From Diogma glabrata (lineage: Eukaryota > Arthropoda > Insecta > Diptera > Cylindrotomidae): 64,000 nucleotides of DNA. The stretch covers positions 95,909,745-95,973,744 of the forward strand of contig OY856188.1 of NCBI GenBank assembly GCA_963693315.1, given 5' to 3'. Each line of letters starts with the position of its first letter. Within the stretch, counting starts at the first letter, position 1. Positions 1 to 12,006 of this stretch are shown one piece after another. Below the pieces are notes generated by a model. That model saw only the letters and a program-made list of their open reading frames with translations. It had not been told where the DNA came from and made no database searches. The translations under genes were made by a program, and so were the position numbers.

Positions 1-2593
1 TAAAAAAATTCTTTATCTATCAGAATACTAGGTTTTTAGGTTTTATTGTAATTTTTAGGTTTTATTTTATTTTTAAACCTTTTGCATATTCGAAAGTACT
101 CATTTTTATTTTTATGGTTCTTTCAATCAAAAGTTATAAGCGGAAACGAAATTCTTTCTATTTGCTTATTTAATATATGTACTTTAAAAACAATTTGTGT
201 GGTTTTACAATAGAGTTTTAGATATAGTGCTGTAAAACACATCGTTTGTTAATATAATTCAAAACAACCCTGCTCCCTTTATCTTCAGCTATAATCCCTT
301 ATTTGATTAAACATCAATCAAAAACCTTAAACTTTGTATAAATCTCTATAAAGCTTGTGAGCTTTCGCAAATATTTGCTTTAATAAAAATTAACATCAAA
401 CAACAAAACAAAGAGAATTATAATAAAAAAAATGAAAGATAAATAGACTGTACATAGTTTCTGCTCTCAACTAATTTGTTTTTCCGTTACAGTGGAAAAT
501 TATGTTGAACAGCAACTGGATAGTTGTTTGTTAAAATTAAATTAAACAAATTGTTTGTTGTTCGCCTTTTTTGTAGGGTTTTCTGGTATATGTGCATTTC
601 ATAATAAATTATTTTTTGATGGAATCAGTGGAATTTTTTGTTTGGAGTGTTTGTATTTTTGAAATTTAATATCGAAATAAACTGTAGTGTCATGTATTTT
701 GTGGATATGGTTGTGATTATTTTTATTTTTCGTTTAATTTTTTAGGCTGATATCAATTTATAATTTCTGAACTTCAAGTACCTTCTTCTTTAGAAAAACG
801 TTGTTTAACACATTAATTAACTCTAATTAACGTTTATTAATTAAAATACGAAGCCAACTTATTTTCAAATTATCACATACCCTAAAGTCTTATAAACAAA
901 ATTATCACCAATTGTTATAAAACCAAAAGTGAAACAAAAACCAAACATTTTAATTCTTACAAATAAATTTGAAATTTAAATCCCTAATTTGCTTTGTTAT
1001 ACAATGACTATTTGTTTTGATAAAATGTAATAAAAAACAAAGACATTTATCTTATTATTATTAAATTAGACGAAATAAGCATTTCTAAGATATCAACATT
1101 GTCTATACATTTTATACTCCCCAACGATTCTTTATCTGTTTCAAGTCAACTAATCGAGAAAAGTCGGAAAAACGAAATAGAAACATTAACACGCCTTTTC
1201 TATTTTGCTTAAAAAAAATTCCATCATGACAATAAAAAACGAAATCAAAATATATTTATTGGAATAGCAAAACAATAAATTATACATAAAAGCTCTGTTT
1301 TGCTGATGATTTTCAGTGGATGGTGCTAAGTTGATAATATTTGTAAAAATATTGTCTTGCTAGAATTCCCTCTGGGAACAAATTTCATTCGGTCAATTTG
1401 TTGATATGATTGTAAAAATAATATACAAAAAACAGTTTTAGATTGAAAAATAATTCGTTGAAATTATTTAAAGATATGTTAACAAAATAAAAATTAAATA
1501 TTTACAAGCTTTCTTGAATTTGACCTAGCATTTAAAGCATTCATGAAACCATAAGATGAATACTTGATAGTGTTAGTACTTACAAAAAAAAATAATGTTA
1601 CCATCTGTCCACAAAAACTTACTATTCTTATCTCGACTTCAAGGGACCATCACAAAAACATATTGTTGATCTTAAATAACGATTTAAAGCTTAAATGAGC
1701 TTTTTTCTCTAAATTCAATTACTCAAAGAGTTGCAAACGATGATGTTAAAGTTTTAAATGAATACGAAAAAAATATTTGGGTAAAAACGTTGAAATGTGA
1801 GATGAATTTTTAAAATGTTTGATTCTTTTTTTATTTTTTTGTTATTTTTTTGCGAATATAAATTTAATATATTTATTTTCTTCAATAGCTACATAAAGAA
1901 CTTAATATTCTAATTTATAATAATAATTTAAAAGAAATTCAAACATAAGCCATTCATTTTGTTTAATTTTACACCAGATTTGCTTTTACGCAAAACAAAC
2001 AAAATATAGCACAAACTGTAATGATAATATAAGAAATTAAAATTTTCTTTAGTACCACCAATTTGAATAATTTGTTCCCATAATATTTTTCTAATTTATA
2101 GCAGAAGTTTTTAATTGTCGACTTACGAGTAAATTTTCTTCATTTAAAAATTAATGAAAACTGAAAAATTTAAATTCGTTGAATTTTCTCGGAAGAGATT
2201 GTTTTAATTGCAGAAGTATAATTTTTAAGACTACCAACTGTTAAATGAACGATAAGTTTGGAATGATGACTAAAAGTTATTTTTTTAAATTTTCTGGTAT
2301 GAATATGTATATGCAATATTTTATAATGCAATAGTTTCATTTTTTTAATGACAGCTATTAGTTAAGATTTAATTTATGTAATTGTGGTAGAGAAAATGTA
2401 TGTATAATGTTGAAAACATATAATGTGTGTTTGAAAAATAATTTGAATAGAAATTTTTCTTTCCTTTTGGTAAATGATAGCTAGCATTCGTTCAAACATT
2501 GCTAAAAGAATTTAAATCTCATAAAAGAATCATTGAATTTGTTCCCTTGTTTTTAGACAACAAAAACTAGTCCTAATGTCTTGATTTTTTGGT
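1..2593. other. AT-rich DNA, no gene seen
   Basis: No open frame longer than about 60 codons shows a recognisable motif, and I see no RNA gene or clear repeat boundary. The composition is strongly A/T with many homopolymer runs, as in the other intergenic stretches of this window. Confidence 0.6.
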
Positions 2594-2690
2594 TTCCGTA
2601 CTTTGAAAAAGTAAAAAGGGTACCCTATTGGTTAGAATTCGGTATCCGTCCAAATTTCTACATAATCGATTTTCTCACACACTATCCCAC
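2594..2690 (+). repeat. Dispersed repeat, copy A
   Basis: This stretch starts with TTCCGTACTTT, carries a GGTACC box and ends in GTCCAAAT..CTACATAATC..TTTTCTCACA. The same ordered blocks recur at 62355-62449 on the same strand with many substitutions. Both copies are non-coding. The word pattern (a 'ttccgtac...' start and a box near GGTACC) resembles a motif common in insect repeats, probably an untranslated end of a retroelement; that assignment is from memory and weak. Confidence 0.5.
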
Positions 2691-2699
2691 CGAAGTGGG

Positions 2700-3434
2700 T
2701 TTGGTACCCCGCTCCCTTTTTGGTTTTCCTGACAACGACGGTAGTTGATAGGAAGATAGGTGTCATTTTTTCCACATCCTAAAAGGAATACCCGCTGTAT
2801 TGCAGTGCAGTTTTGGTGAATGTGATCTTTTCGTTTACAGTTCCAGCAGTTAATTTACGGTTAAGTACGGGTTCTTTTCGGGGATTTTTGTCCTCCAGGG
2901 GTAATTCAGAAATTTGCCGTGGAGGCCGAAAAAAACATTTCTGTACCTAAAATTAACGTCTGTTAGTAACTTCTCTCGGTCACGACAGAGCTCTCGCAAG
3001 TGTTCAACGCTGTACACTTATACAAACATCAAGTCCTTGCAAGTGTCACCGTTCAGGTTATTTTTCAATGGGGACAATAGGTCTCTGTCACTGAGCTGTG
3101 TGTTCAATCTATCGGTTAAACGAAGCATTGCGTGCAAAAAGTCGTCAAATGTTTCACCAACTTGTTGTTTACGAAATCTCATGAGTTCTCACAGAATGAC
3201 GATCCTTGAACTCTATGCGTAAAATTTAACAAACGTCTGGCAAATGGAGCAGTTGGGTCCGTCGACGATATCGCCAAAACCAATCGGAAGCGTGACCGAC
3301 GAATATAAGGTGGAGTTGACGAGAAAGGGTAGCAGTTGAATTGGAGAAAAAATTGTGTTTCAGAACTCCAATTTATTAAACAAATTCTTCTATTTCCAGG
3401 CCATCAGGTTGACCGGTGAAAACAACATTCCATT
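2700..3434 (-). pseudogene. Ty3/gypsy gag, 3' part (capsid and zinc knuckle), broken
   Basis: Read on the minus strand, this is the continuation of a gag gene whose 5' part lies at 8316-9188 beyond an inserted LINE. Short blocks in shifting frames match gypsy capsid order: a W-N-x-x-F-x-G start next to the LINE junction, an 'EEF' helix, an 'FxGxAxxWFWRY' block, then 'FDDFLxAMLRLTDRL'. A CX2CX4HX4C zinc knuckle (CWNCKRKDHIHQNC) lies at 2807-2848. Several frameshifts and stops mean it cannot make protein. In this family Gag forms the particle and the knuckle binds element RNA. No pol follows to the left, so the element is truncated or was deleted there. The assignment to Ty3/gypsy is good; the clade is unknown. 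Confidence 0.75.
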
Positions 3435-3441
3435 TCCGGAT
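3435..3441. repeat. LINE target duplication, left copy
   Basis: TCCGGAT here and at 8309-8315 flank the LINE. The left copy abuts the LINE's A-rich 3' tail (T-rich on the plus strand). Removing the LINE and one copy brings the two gag halves together in one reading frame. Confidence 0.8.
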
Positions 3442-3545
3442 TTCTTTTTTTTTTTCACCGAGGTGACCATGGAGTCATGCCATCCTCATATTCAAGAGCT
3501 GAAGACCTTTTTGAAAAAAGCCAACAGCCTTGAATTGTCTGCTTT

Positions 3546-4901
3546 TCAGAAATCTTCTATCCTTAGATAGTTTGATCCTAACATGACGCTTCTGAGCCCT
3601 GGGAGAGCCAAACATTCTTCCGCAATGTGAGGGACTGTTTCATCCTCTTCAAGACAAAAGCGGCATGTTGGATCATTTTCTTCTCGAAGCCGTACCATAT
3701 TTTTGTTCACATGATGGTGACCTGTTAGTAGTCCCACCATTAGCCTGCAGTTTGACCGAGTCAGAATTTGGTGGTTTGCTGGGTATACTCTAAAATGAAC
3801 ATCTTGGAGACTTTGCAGCCTTCTGTGCTCCTCCATTGAAAGTCACTTGACCGAAAGAGAGCTTGTTCGACTACCGATCTTATCCTACCTTTCGATATAC
3901 CGATTGCTGGTTCAGGACCTATGAGTCTCTCTGCGGAGCTCTTTTCTAAATCATTAGCTTTTTTGCTCCCAAAATTCCCACTATGCTCTGGTGTCCATAT
4001 CAGTGATATGCTGTTCTTGAGTCCAAGATAGTTCTAAGACCTAGAACATTCTTGCACTATTTTTGACTTAATAGTATAACTTCCCAGAGCTTTTAGAGCA
4101 GCCTGGCTATCAGTAAAAATATTAATGACCTTGCCAGACCACTTAAGCTCGGTCTCTCGCCTTGATGCTGCGTTTATGGCGAATACTTCAGCCTGAAAGA
4201 CTGTGCAGTATTCGCCAAGTGGAAATTACAGGCCTATCACTTCATTACTAAAGTAAACCGCAGCTCCTGCACCATATTCAGTGAGAGATCCATCTGTGTA
4301 GATGTCCAACGTGTTGGCCGCACTGTCCAATAGCAAATTAGCTGAGGACCGGTCCTCTATCGTTGGAATTACAACTCTATACTGCTTTTGAAAGGCAGTT
4401 AGAGGTACTGTGTCATCAGTCTGCATGGAAAAATCTGTCAGGTGTTCTTACAGATCCCTCCATAGCGCTTGATGATTTTTCCTACAGCACCTAGGGTTTC
4501 TCGGTTTCTCAAGAGTTCGAACCTTATTGTAACCTTAAGAGCCTCCATTCTTAAAACTTTGTGCTAGGGAGGAAGCCCTAATAAGACCGGCAGACTCGCT
4601 GTGGGCGTTGTCCTAAAAGCACTAGTGATACATAAACAAGCAAGCCTTTGTACCGCTTCCAGTTTTTCTATCGCATTCCCAACAAAATTTCTTGAGAGCC
4701 ATGCAAGGGACCCAAGGCGTTCTGCATTTTTCGGCAGAGATGACCCATGTTGTCTCCTTTCAAAAGAATGCTAATATTATCGGCATAACCGTATGTGTTT
4801 AGCTTTTTATCATTTAATGCAATTAGGAGCTGGTCTACCATCATGTTCCAAAGCAAGGTTGATAGAACGCCTCCTTGGGGACATACACGCTTCACACCTA
4901 C
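3546..4901 (-). pseudogene. LINE ORF2 3' half: RT palm end, RNase H, zinc knuckle
   Basis: The minus strand starts at the RT block 'CPQGGVLSTLLW' (about 4890-4850). The catalytic box follows at 4776-4787 and reads YADN instead of YADD, so one metal-binding Asp is lost. RNase H comes next: 'IYTDGS' (about 4310), 'QAEVFAINAASR' (about 4190) and 'FTDSQAALKAL' (about 4120) supply D, E and D, and a degraded H/D end lies near 3960-3990. The last open segment (3546-3836) carries C-x2-C-x8-H-x4-C and the leucine-rich tail usual at the end of these LINE polyproteins. Several frameshifts separate the blocks. RNase H would remove RNA from the RNA:DNA hybrid during target-primed reverse transcription. 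Confidence 0.85.
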
Positions 4902-4903
4902 CT

Positions 4904-6584
4904 CACCCAGAGAAATAACTTGTTATGAATTATGCATAAGGATTGTATAATTACATTTCTGTAACTAAAATCCTGTATTATGCATTATCCGTATATATAA
5001 TGCATAATTTTGGTTGAATTATGCATAGGTTGAACGATTTATGAAATGTAACCGGTTAATGTTTTACTCATACTAAGATTGATTCCCAAATGTTTTGTTA
5101 TCAAATATTTACTAATATATCATGCAGTTACCGTATAATTCTATTTGATTTCCTATCAGTGACTATTTCTATACACGATTTAGTAAAAATTACAACGAAA
5201 GACAAAAACTAAAACTCTTTTTGTTCAATATAATTAAAAAGCAGTTTAGTTTATTTTCGCAAGTGACGCGATAAATAGTTAGTAATGCGTAAGTGACTAA
5301 ATGATTTCCTTCGGAAGTTTAAAGTGTTATGAAAAATTTAAATTATATTTAGTGTTTGTATTTATGCAGAAAAATTGTAAACAACACCAAATTATAAACC
5401 GAAGAAGTTTTCCTTAAAGGTAATGTGGTTGATTTTACTTTGTGTTTGTTTTACTAAAAATAATAAAATTTTTCTGTGGTTTATAGTGATTACCTACAAA
5501 GTAAGAGTTTGACGAGTCAACAGACCAAATTTACGATGCATGATACAATTGAGATGCATGATACAATTGACATGATGAGGACCCATGAGTCTAAGTATTT
5601 TTATACATATATGTATAGCATTAAATTAAAGAATTTTATTTTACAGCATCATGGCATCATAGAAGGGAATAGGAGGGTGTTTTAATTTTAAGAACTTCTG
5701 GATTTGATCACCGATCTTTCGAAAGCGGATTAAACCTGATTTCATAAGTATATTTAAACATAGAATAAACTTGTTTATATATTTAGTTTATTTTAACGTA
5801 TATTTCACGGGAAAGAAAAATCAGCCATCATACCCTGATTTCTGGGGGCGGCTCACAAATGTTTTAAAGAATTTTTCCTTCTGGAGAAAATAATACAAAG
5901 AACGCGGTGAGACGAAGTTATATTTTAATATTTAATAAGATTTGTTAATTCATTAATTATAGTCTTTACTTTTTATATGTTTGTGTACCAATTGTTTTCA
6001 TTAATAAATAAAATTAAAAATTATTTTAAATTAATTTATTTTTATTATTTCATTGAAACATTATTTCGAAAAAATTCTTTGTGATATTGAAAAAAGGTTG
6101 TTATGAGAAAGATGTAATATAAGTAAGTATACCCAAATTATGGCGCTTGATGTTCCGTTAATATAATTGAACCATGCTTAATCACACATATTCTGCCAAA
6201 AATCAAACAGATAATTAATGTTTTGTTGATTATATTGTTTATAAATTATGCAAATTTCTATATAAATTATACACATGCTCTCTTAATTATGATACACGCT
6301 TATAAAATCATACAAATTAATACATAATTTATTGCACAAAATTATGTTTTCACTGAATAAATTATACAAAGGTTCAATTGATCACCCGTTTTATTGCTTA
6401 AAGCATTACCAAACGAATTATGATTTATGCGGCATAAGCATAACGTTTACCTTGTCAAATTAATAAAAACTTATTAAGAATAAATACATGATTTATGCGG
6501 TTGACCTCTTAGTTCTTTTTTACGCGGCGTTATGTATAATATATGCGGTCATATGCATAATATAAGCAAACATTTCTCTGGGTG
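4904..6584. mobile_element. 1.68-kb inverted-repeat element with CACCC ends, in the LINE
   Basis: The ends are a perfect 13-bp terminal inverted repeat (CACCCAGAGAAAT at 4904-4916; its complement at 6572-6584) flanked by a 2-bp direct repeat CT (4902-4903 and 6585-6586). Removing the element and one CT restores the LINE RT reading frame exactly, from the 'DNTTIQ' block into the 'VKRVCPQGG' block, which confirms the boundaries. Subterminal regions are full of ATTATGCATAA-like and TTATGC words on both sides. No transposase domain is recognisable. A weak open stretch lies at 5476-5685, and a short reading near 5840-5880 (PDFWGRLTNVLKNF) could be remnant coding sequence. Ends starting CAC plus a 2-bp duplication suggest a CACTA/Mirage-like (CMC) element; this is an inference. 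Confidence 0.8.
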
Positions 6585-6586
6585 CT

Positions 6587-8308
6587 GGATTGTGGTGTTG
6601 TCCTTCGTGTGAATAAACAGACATCGATCTTCCAGAGCCCGTCATATCCACCTTAGGAGTGTTTTATTCACACCGTACCTTTCCGCTGTCAAAAGCCCCT
6701 TCTATGTCAAGAAAAGCGCCAAGAGTGATAGCTTTTTAGAGATAGTCTCTTCAATATCAGAGACCACCTCTGAAAGGATTGTGTCCGTAGACTTTCCCAC
6801 TTGATAAGCGTGTTGTCTATTGCTTAGCGGGGTTTTCTTCAGACAGACGTTTCGGATGTAACGGTCGATCAACCTTTCCAGAGACTTTAGAAAGTATGAG
6901 GAAAGACTGATCGGTCTGAAGTTTTTCGCTTCGTAATAGCTGATTTTTCCAGGTTTTGGGATAAATACGACTCTCACGTTTCTCCAGGCCTGTGGTACAT
7001 AGCCAAGAGCTATGCAGGCCACGAAAATCTTTAAGAGCCTATCTCCTATTATGTCCAGACACTGTTGTATCATAATAGGCCATATTCCGTCTGGAGCTGG
7101 AGATTTGTATGGCTCAAAGGAGCTGATAGCCCAAGACAGAGCCTCGGGCGATACAACTCTTTTTGCCATTATCCAGTCCATTCGGTTTGGTTTTTCCCTA
7201 TTTTCTGCGGCAGTCCCTTGAAGAATCTTCCCAAGTACACAGCCAGGAAAATGGTGTAGAAGCAGTGCTGTATGAGTTTCTTCATTTGAAGAAGTGTAAG
7301 TATTATTGGATAATTTAATATTATCCAGTCTCGCAAAAGGATCCTTTTTCAAGGCCCTCATTAGTGCCGCACCTTCTGTGATAGTCTCAATCGACTCACA
7401 GTACTTTTCATAAGACCTCTTCTTTGATTTATGAATAAGCCTTTTGAAAAGTTTCCTTGCTTCACTGTACAGAGCCCAATCAGCTTCATCCCGAGTTTTC
7501 AATGCTCTGTTCAGAAATTTTTTAGATCTTTGTCTGAGTTTATCCAGGTTTTTGTTCCACCAAACTGACTTGTGTGCACTTCGTTGCCTCGTTTCGAGAC
7601 ACGAGCACTCAAAAGCCCAGACTAACAGATCGTTGAGCTGGTCAACAGCCTTATAAATAGCCTGGACTTTGGAAATGCTTCCACTAGCCCGTTTCTCCTC
7701 TACAATGCCCCTGAAGCACACCCAATCCGTTTGTCTTGGATTCCGGTAGACGCGATCCTCGAATGGGATTGCCTTTACAAGAAAGTCTATGTATCTGTGA
7801 TCGCTTACGGATATATCCGTTGACACTCTCCAGTTCCTGATGTCTTCTAGAAGAGGTCTGAGCATAGAGTGATGTCTTTAGTTTCTTGCCGTCGGGAGTT
7901 AACAAAGGCATGCTCTCCTCTGGAGTTTAGAATTTGCAAATTAGTAGCAGCCAAGTACTCTAAGAGAGACTGACCTCTGCTGTTATTATTGGTACTTCCT
8001 TAGCTTACGCGATGTGAATTGGCGTCACAGCTGACTATGATATCCAGGTTTTTATGCTTGGCAAAGTCAACCATGCGCAACAATTCCAGCGTTGGTATAC
8101 GCTTTTTTTCCGTAGCTGTTCTATAACTGAACATTCCTTCGGTTTAATCACCTGAGGATAACTCAGCCAGAAGATGCATATCAAGACTTTGGTGTGATGC
8201 TATGCAGGTTCTGGTTTTGTCAGGACCCCCTTTATACAGAATGTTCAAGCCCTTTAATGAAAGACCGGCTAATCTGTTTTTAATAATGTGGGGCTCTTGA
8301 ATTATTGA
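6587..8308 (-). pseudogene. LINE ORF2 5' half: endonuclease remnant and RT fingers
   Basis: The right end (about 8308-7870, minus) holds an apurinic-endonuclease-like domain in broken frames: 'SCDANSHR' near 8030, then 'RGQSLLEYLAATNLQILN' and 'FVNSR'. A 387-codon open stretch (7865-6702) then gives the linker and the first RT motifs: 'KSPAPDGIWP', 'VVFIPKPGK', 'NFRPISLSSYFLKSLERLIDRY' and 'QHAYQVGKSTDT'. RT motif A (GAFLDIEGAFDS) is present at about 6715-6670 but in a different frame, so a frameshift lies near 6710. The endonuclease would nick target DNA and the RT would copy element RNA from the nick. The frame runs on into the block at 4901 when the 4904-6584 insertion is ignored. Confidence 0.85.
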
Positions 8309-8315
8309 TCCGGAT
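8309..8315. repeat. LINE target duplication, right copy
   Basis: TCCGGAT, identical to 3435-3441. It marks the 5' junction of the LINE on the minus strand. Confidence 0.8.
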
Positions 8316-9188
8316 AGTATTGGAATGTTTTTCAGTGGAAGTCATTCCACTGTTCCGAGTAGGAGGTGATGGAAGATGAACCTGGGGTGGATATCTAGAA
8401 GAGGTGAGGTTCAAAGGAGATACAAACTCACGCTGAAACATGGAAAGGGTAGGAGCTGACGAATTATTGAACCCGTGTTGATGGAGTACTGGGGATGCTT
8501 CTTGATTAGTTATCGGATTATAAGGTTTGTTAAACTGATGATTATTGGTTGGCTTATTTGATGGTAAAATGGTTGGTAAACAGTTCGATTAAGCGGCTCC
8601 CAGAAAATTGATGTGATTGTTGATTCCCAGGTAAAATAAACTGGGGGCTAGTTTCACCAGCTGTCACCATATATGACTGGTTATTTGATGGATGGAGAGA
8701 TAGTGGTGCTGGGCCAAGTGACGTCGTTAGTCGAGCTCCTTTTTGAGCTAGCAAGCGCAAAATATTGGCTTCACTAACCCTTATAAATTCTTCCATCGTC
8801 TGTTGATTGACCGAAGAGTTTGGACTGCGTACAGTACCAGACACAATAGGGAGGGTAGAATTCCTATCCTCTGCATTTTCATCAGCTGTCGTAACTGGTG
8901 CTGGGGATGAACTTGGTGGTTAAGATGACTTTAATTTAGAGGTGGCGTTTTGTTGTAAATGTTTCTGACGAGGAGGTGAGTCGCCTTCACTGATATCCTC
9001 CCAACTTACTCGAGAGGTATGTAATGGAGGAGGGACAGCTGTTGACTCCTCTCGAAAAGGGGTTTGGAACCAACGCCTGTGTTGATTTCAGTGCTCCTCG
9101 GAAAACAGTTGAAGTGGGGTAATATGCCTCAAGATTTTTTCCTCACAGCCCCCTGGGACTGAGGAGTGGGAGTCGCGGAAATTATAAC
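8316..9188 (-). pseudogene. Ty3/gypsy gag, 5' part (low-complexity N-terminus), broken
   Basis: The minus-strand reading from about 9188 is rich in S, P, T, Q and N, as expected for the disordered N-terminus of a gypsy Gag. It contains a 96-codon open stretch (8844-8554) with a helical segment 'MEEFIRVSEANILRLLAQ'. In-frame stops (for example near 8921) and frameshifts break it. Just upstream, the minus strand reads a pyrimidine-rich tract ending TTTTCTTAG at 9189-9190, a good splice acceptor, so gag may have been made from a spliced leader. I cannot fix a start codon. Downstream the gene continues at 3434 beyond the LINE. Confidence 0.6.
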
Positions 9189-9190
9189 CT

Positions 9191-10028
9191 AAGAAAACAC
9201 AAAACAAATCTTCAAAATTAATTAACAAAAATAATTTTAAATTTCTTAAAGTTCTAAAAATTCAAAAAATAAATTTAATACTTTTCAAAAATATTGGCGA
9301 AGAGTTGTGACTGACGGCTCACCAGTCTGAAAAAACTAGATGATTATAAAAAAATTTACAAAGGGGTTTTTAATAGGTTGTTTTTTGTGGTGACAACAGT
9401 CTGACAAATCAACACATATGGGCTAGCTATAGCTCAGAGAGCCGAATGCTAGCATTTTCTATTAATGTGTTCGATAACTAGTCCAATACCCAAACAACCT
9501 GTATGGAGAAATAAAGTTGTTATTCTTGCCCCATATGTAACAACCGTGGCACGAAGTACAGACGATATCATCTACTGGCAAGCATTGAAACAATACCTGT
9601 CCACCAGATGCAACTCTGTTATCGTTCACGCACATCACATTCACCAGAAATACCCTAACAGAAATACCCTAAATCGAAGACAATGTTACAAAAAATGTAT
9701 ATGAGCATAGCACTTTAAAGCTTCCGTTCTGCAGAGAACCCAGAGACTTACGAAACATTCGCAGGGTGGGTTAGTATTGACGGAAACCACCAATAACCAA
9801 CAAGGTCCATCACCTGCATGTTCCGTCATTCCTGGTCTAATCGACGACACAAAAACTTTACTTTACCTCGGAGCATTAGCCTGAAGGGCTCACATTCACT
9901 CCTGCGGTAATCACTAACACAAAATTTAACACAATTTTAAAAAACAATAAAAACACTGATCACAACAATTGTTGTCTCCAGAACAACCAGGTTTGGATCC
10001 TAAGACCCAAACATGGTCGATCTAGAGA
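9191..10028 (-). other. Leader/possible intron of the gypsy element
   Basis: This lies between the primer-binding site (10029-10044) and the gag remnant. It holds no domain I recognise. Overlapping short frames at 9462-9704 exist on both strands but resemble no family. The acceptor-like TTTTCTTAG at its left end makes a leader intron plausible on the minus strand. Confidence 0.35.
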
Positions 10029-10044
10029 CCCACGTTGGGCGCCA
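10029..10044 (-). promoter_or_regulatory. Primer-binding site for tRNA-Lys
   Basis: The plus strand reads CCCACGTTGGGCGCCA, the 3' end of insect tRNA-Lys plus CCA. The minus strand is therefore a 16-nt primer-binding site (TGGCGCCC...) for an LTR retroelement transcribed right to left, in agreement with the minus-strand gag. Three bases separate it from a possible LTR edge at 10048 (TGTAGG...). Confidence 0.75.
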
Positions 10045-10047
10045 TCT

Positions 10048-10260
10048 TGTAGGACGAGGTTTGTCTGGTGGTCCGACCAGTTGGTCCAAATCCACCCTGC
10101 CCTGCAATTTGTTTTTTTAATTTTCATAATTATGTAAAAAAAATTATGAATACAAAATAGAAAAAAATAAGTTGATACGAGCTTCCGGAATTGTCAAATT
10201 TAAAAAATATTTTAAATAATTGTGTTCATACACACAACTAAGTTGAGAAGTCTAGTGACT
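10048..10260 (-). repeat. Probable 5' LTR remnant of the gypsy element
   Basis: The placement rests on the tRNA-Lys primer site ending 3 bases away; on the minus strand the LTR would end ...CCTACA. No second LTR copy is visible in the window, so the outer edge cannot be fixed and the right-hand limit is a guess. Confidence 0.35.
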
Positions 10261-10267
10261 TTGAAGA

Positions 10268-10330
10268 TCTCTATAGTATATTACTATAGGTATCTCTATA
10301 GTATATTACTATAGTATATTACTATAGGTA
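10268..10330. repeat. Near-palindromic short tandem repeat
   Basis: CTATAGTATATTACTATAGG occurs three times in 60 bp (from 10271, 10296 and 10311, the last overlapping). Each unit is itself almost palindromic, so the block could form cruciforms. Confidence 0.8.
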
Positions 10331-12006
10331 AAGAGGACGGAGATGGAAGCACAACTAACATGGAATATCTTGGCCGTTACAAAGAAATCCTCGACGAGCG
10401 AGTTATATATGTCCTTATCCGATTTTTGTTCTTTCAAAGAATTTTGAAGAATGAAATGCACATAGTAAAAGTTAGTTTTCAGACTCAGAACAGATGTTTA
10501 ATTTACTGAGTCCTTCATTGAAGCCATACCACTCACCAATAACAAATGTTATATTAAGCGCCGAGCTGTTGCTTTTGGGGCACTGTGCAGAAACTATATT
10601 CTTGCATATATTTTAATATAAATCGTAATATATTTTACAACACTTTTAACGCTTAACCTGTTGATCAATTATCAACACTCTCAAAAATCTAATGTGTCAA
10701 AAAATTCTAGGATATAGATTTGGTTTATTTGAAAATCTTTCATCCAGTTTATTTAAAAAACGCAATTGAGAAATACATGTATGATCTTCGAATTTTTCTA
10801 AAGATTCCCTGTAATGAACACAGGGCGTTCCTGAAAATGGAACTAGATTCTAGAATCAAGAATATCTGAGGAGTTGCGTGCCTTGAGATTAAAATTCCAA
10901 CTAGTCTCAGTCTGTGAGTTTAAATATTTCTGCTGAACTACACGCAAAAATTAAAAAAAAAACGAACTCAAATGAATAAAGGACAGGGACTCTTTCGAGC
11001 TATATAGCCAAAAAAACCAAGACCATCATCAACACTACATCACATATAACTACATATTACATTAAAAAATCTTTGGCTCACCCATTATTTGTAATTAATT
11101 ATTTGTAATTCATCTAAACCAACATCTTCAACATTAGCGAAACATAGTGACTAAAATCTAAATTTTAAAAAAATCGTTGCACATAAATAGGTAATGGTTG
11201 AATAAAAATAATAATAACATTGTAAACCAGTCGTTGCACTAAAATTACAGGCTTCAGGCAAAGTTGTAACACTTTTGCAAAGTCACGCAAAAAATAAATC
11301 AAAAAGAAAGATAAACCAAAAACCTTTTTTTTAACTATTTTAAAATTCTGTTTTTATATTTTATGGTAATAGGTTATTTAAGCAAGCACATACTATTTTG
11401 GTAAAAATTAATTTTGAGTCAACAATAATAATACTACACAAGTGAAATGTTGTATCTTAAAGATATAACTATAAATTAATAATATCAAATAATTAATAAT
11501 ATAATAGAATCAACCTCACCAACCGATTTGGTTGGATCTTATAAAACAGATTTAATCAGCTTTCTTTATTACCAAAACCCCCGTTACTGTAACCCACTTG
11601 TTTCTTAAGCACAGAAAAAATCATGAACTGCGCCATTTTGAAATTAAAACTCAATATAAACAAATTTAAAAAATATTTAACGCCAGCTTGAAATTTAAAT
11701 TTTCAAAAAAAAAAATTAAAAAAATTTAATCAAAAAAACATTTATTTTTTTCATATAGCAATGTTCATTAATTATAGCTTATGGCGTCAATCAAGTGGGC
11801 TATAAATTGGGGTTTTTGGGGTTGGGGTTGGGCTTTTGTTATAACAATAATGAACGCGTCACATTTTAGCAATATTCTACTAAATTAATTTAATTTTCCT
11901 AATTTTGTGTTTTTCGATTGTTATGATGCCGCATGAGACCAACCGCACTTTACTATGATGCTGCATGAGACCGGCCGCAATTGTGGTTAAATTTTTTGGG
12001 TTCGAT
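10331..12006. other. AT-rich DNA, no gene; one short direct repeat
   Basis: No coding motif was found. A 26-bp unit TATGATGCCGCATGAGACC... at 11922-11947 is repeated with 3 changes at 11954-11979 (period 32), directly outside the hAT element. Confidence 0.5.

Larger units (their letters stand above)
3442..8308 (-). mobile_element. 5'-truncated LOA-like LINE (non-LTR retrotransposon)
   Basis: Minus-strand order is endonuclease fragment (8308-7870), linker, reverse transcriptase (about 7250-6600, then 4900-4660), RNase H (about 4330-3880), C-terminal CCHC-type knuckle (about 3670-3615) and an A-rich tail at 3442-3457. RNase H after RT, with PQGG and YADD-type RT motifs, fits the LOA/I/R1-like group; LOA is my best guess. 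The 5' end is cut inside the endonuclease and ORF1 is missing, which is typical of incomplete reverse transcription. A 7-bp target duplication (TCCGGAT) marks both ends. It sits inside a gypsy gag and is itself interrupted at 4904-6584. Frameshifts and the YADN change show that it is dead. Confidence 0.85.

Noticed and set aside
4904..6584. Interpretation as a hAT element with CAGAG ends
   Set aside because: CAGAGAA is a hAT-like start, but no 8-bp duplication exists at that position, while CACCC ends with a 2-bp CT repeat restore the LINE frame exactly.
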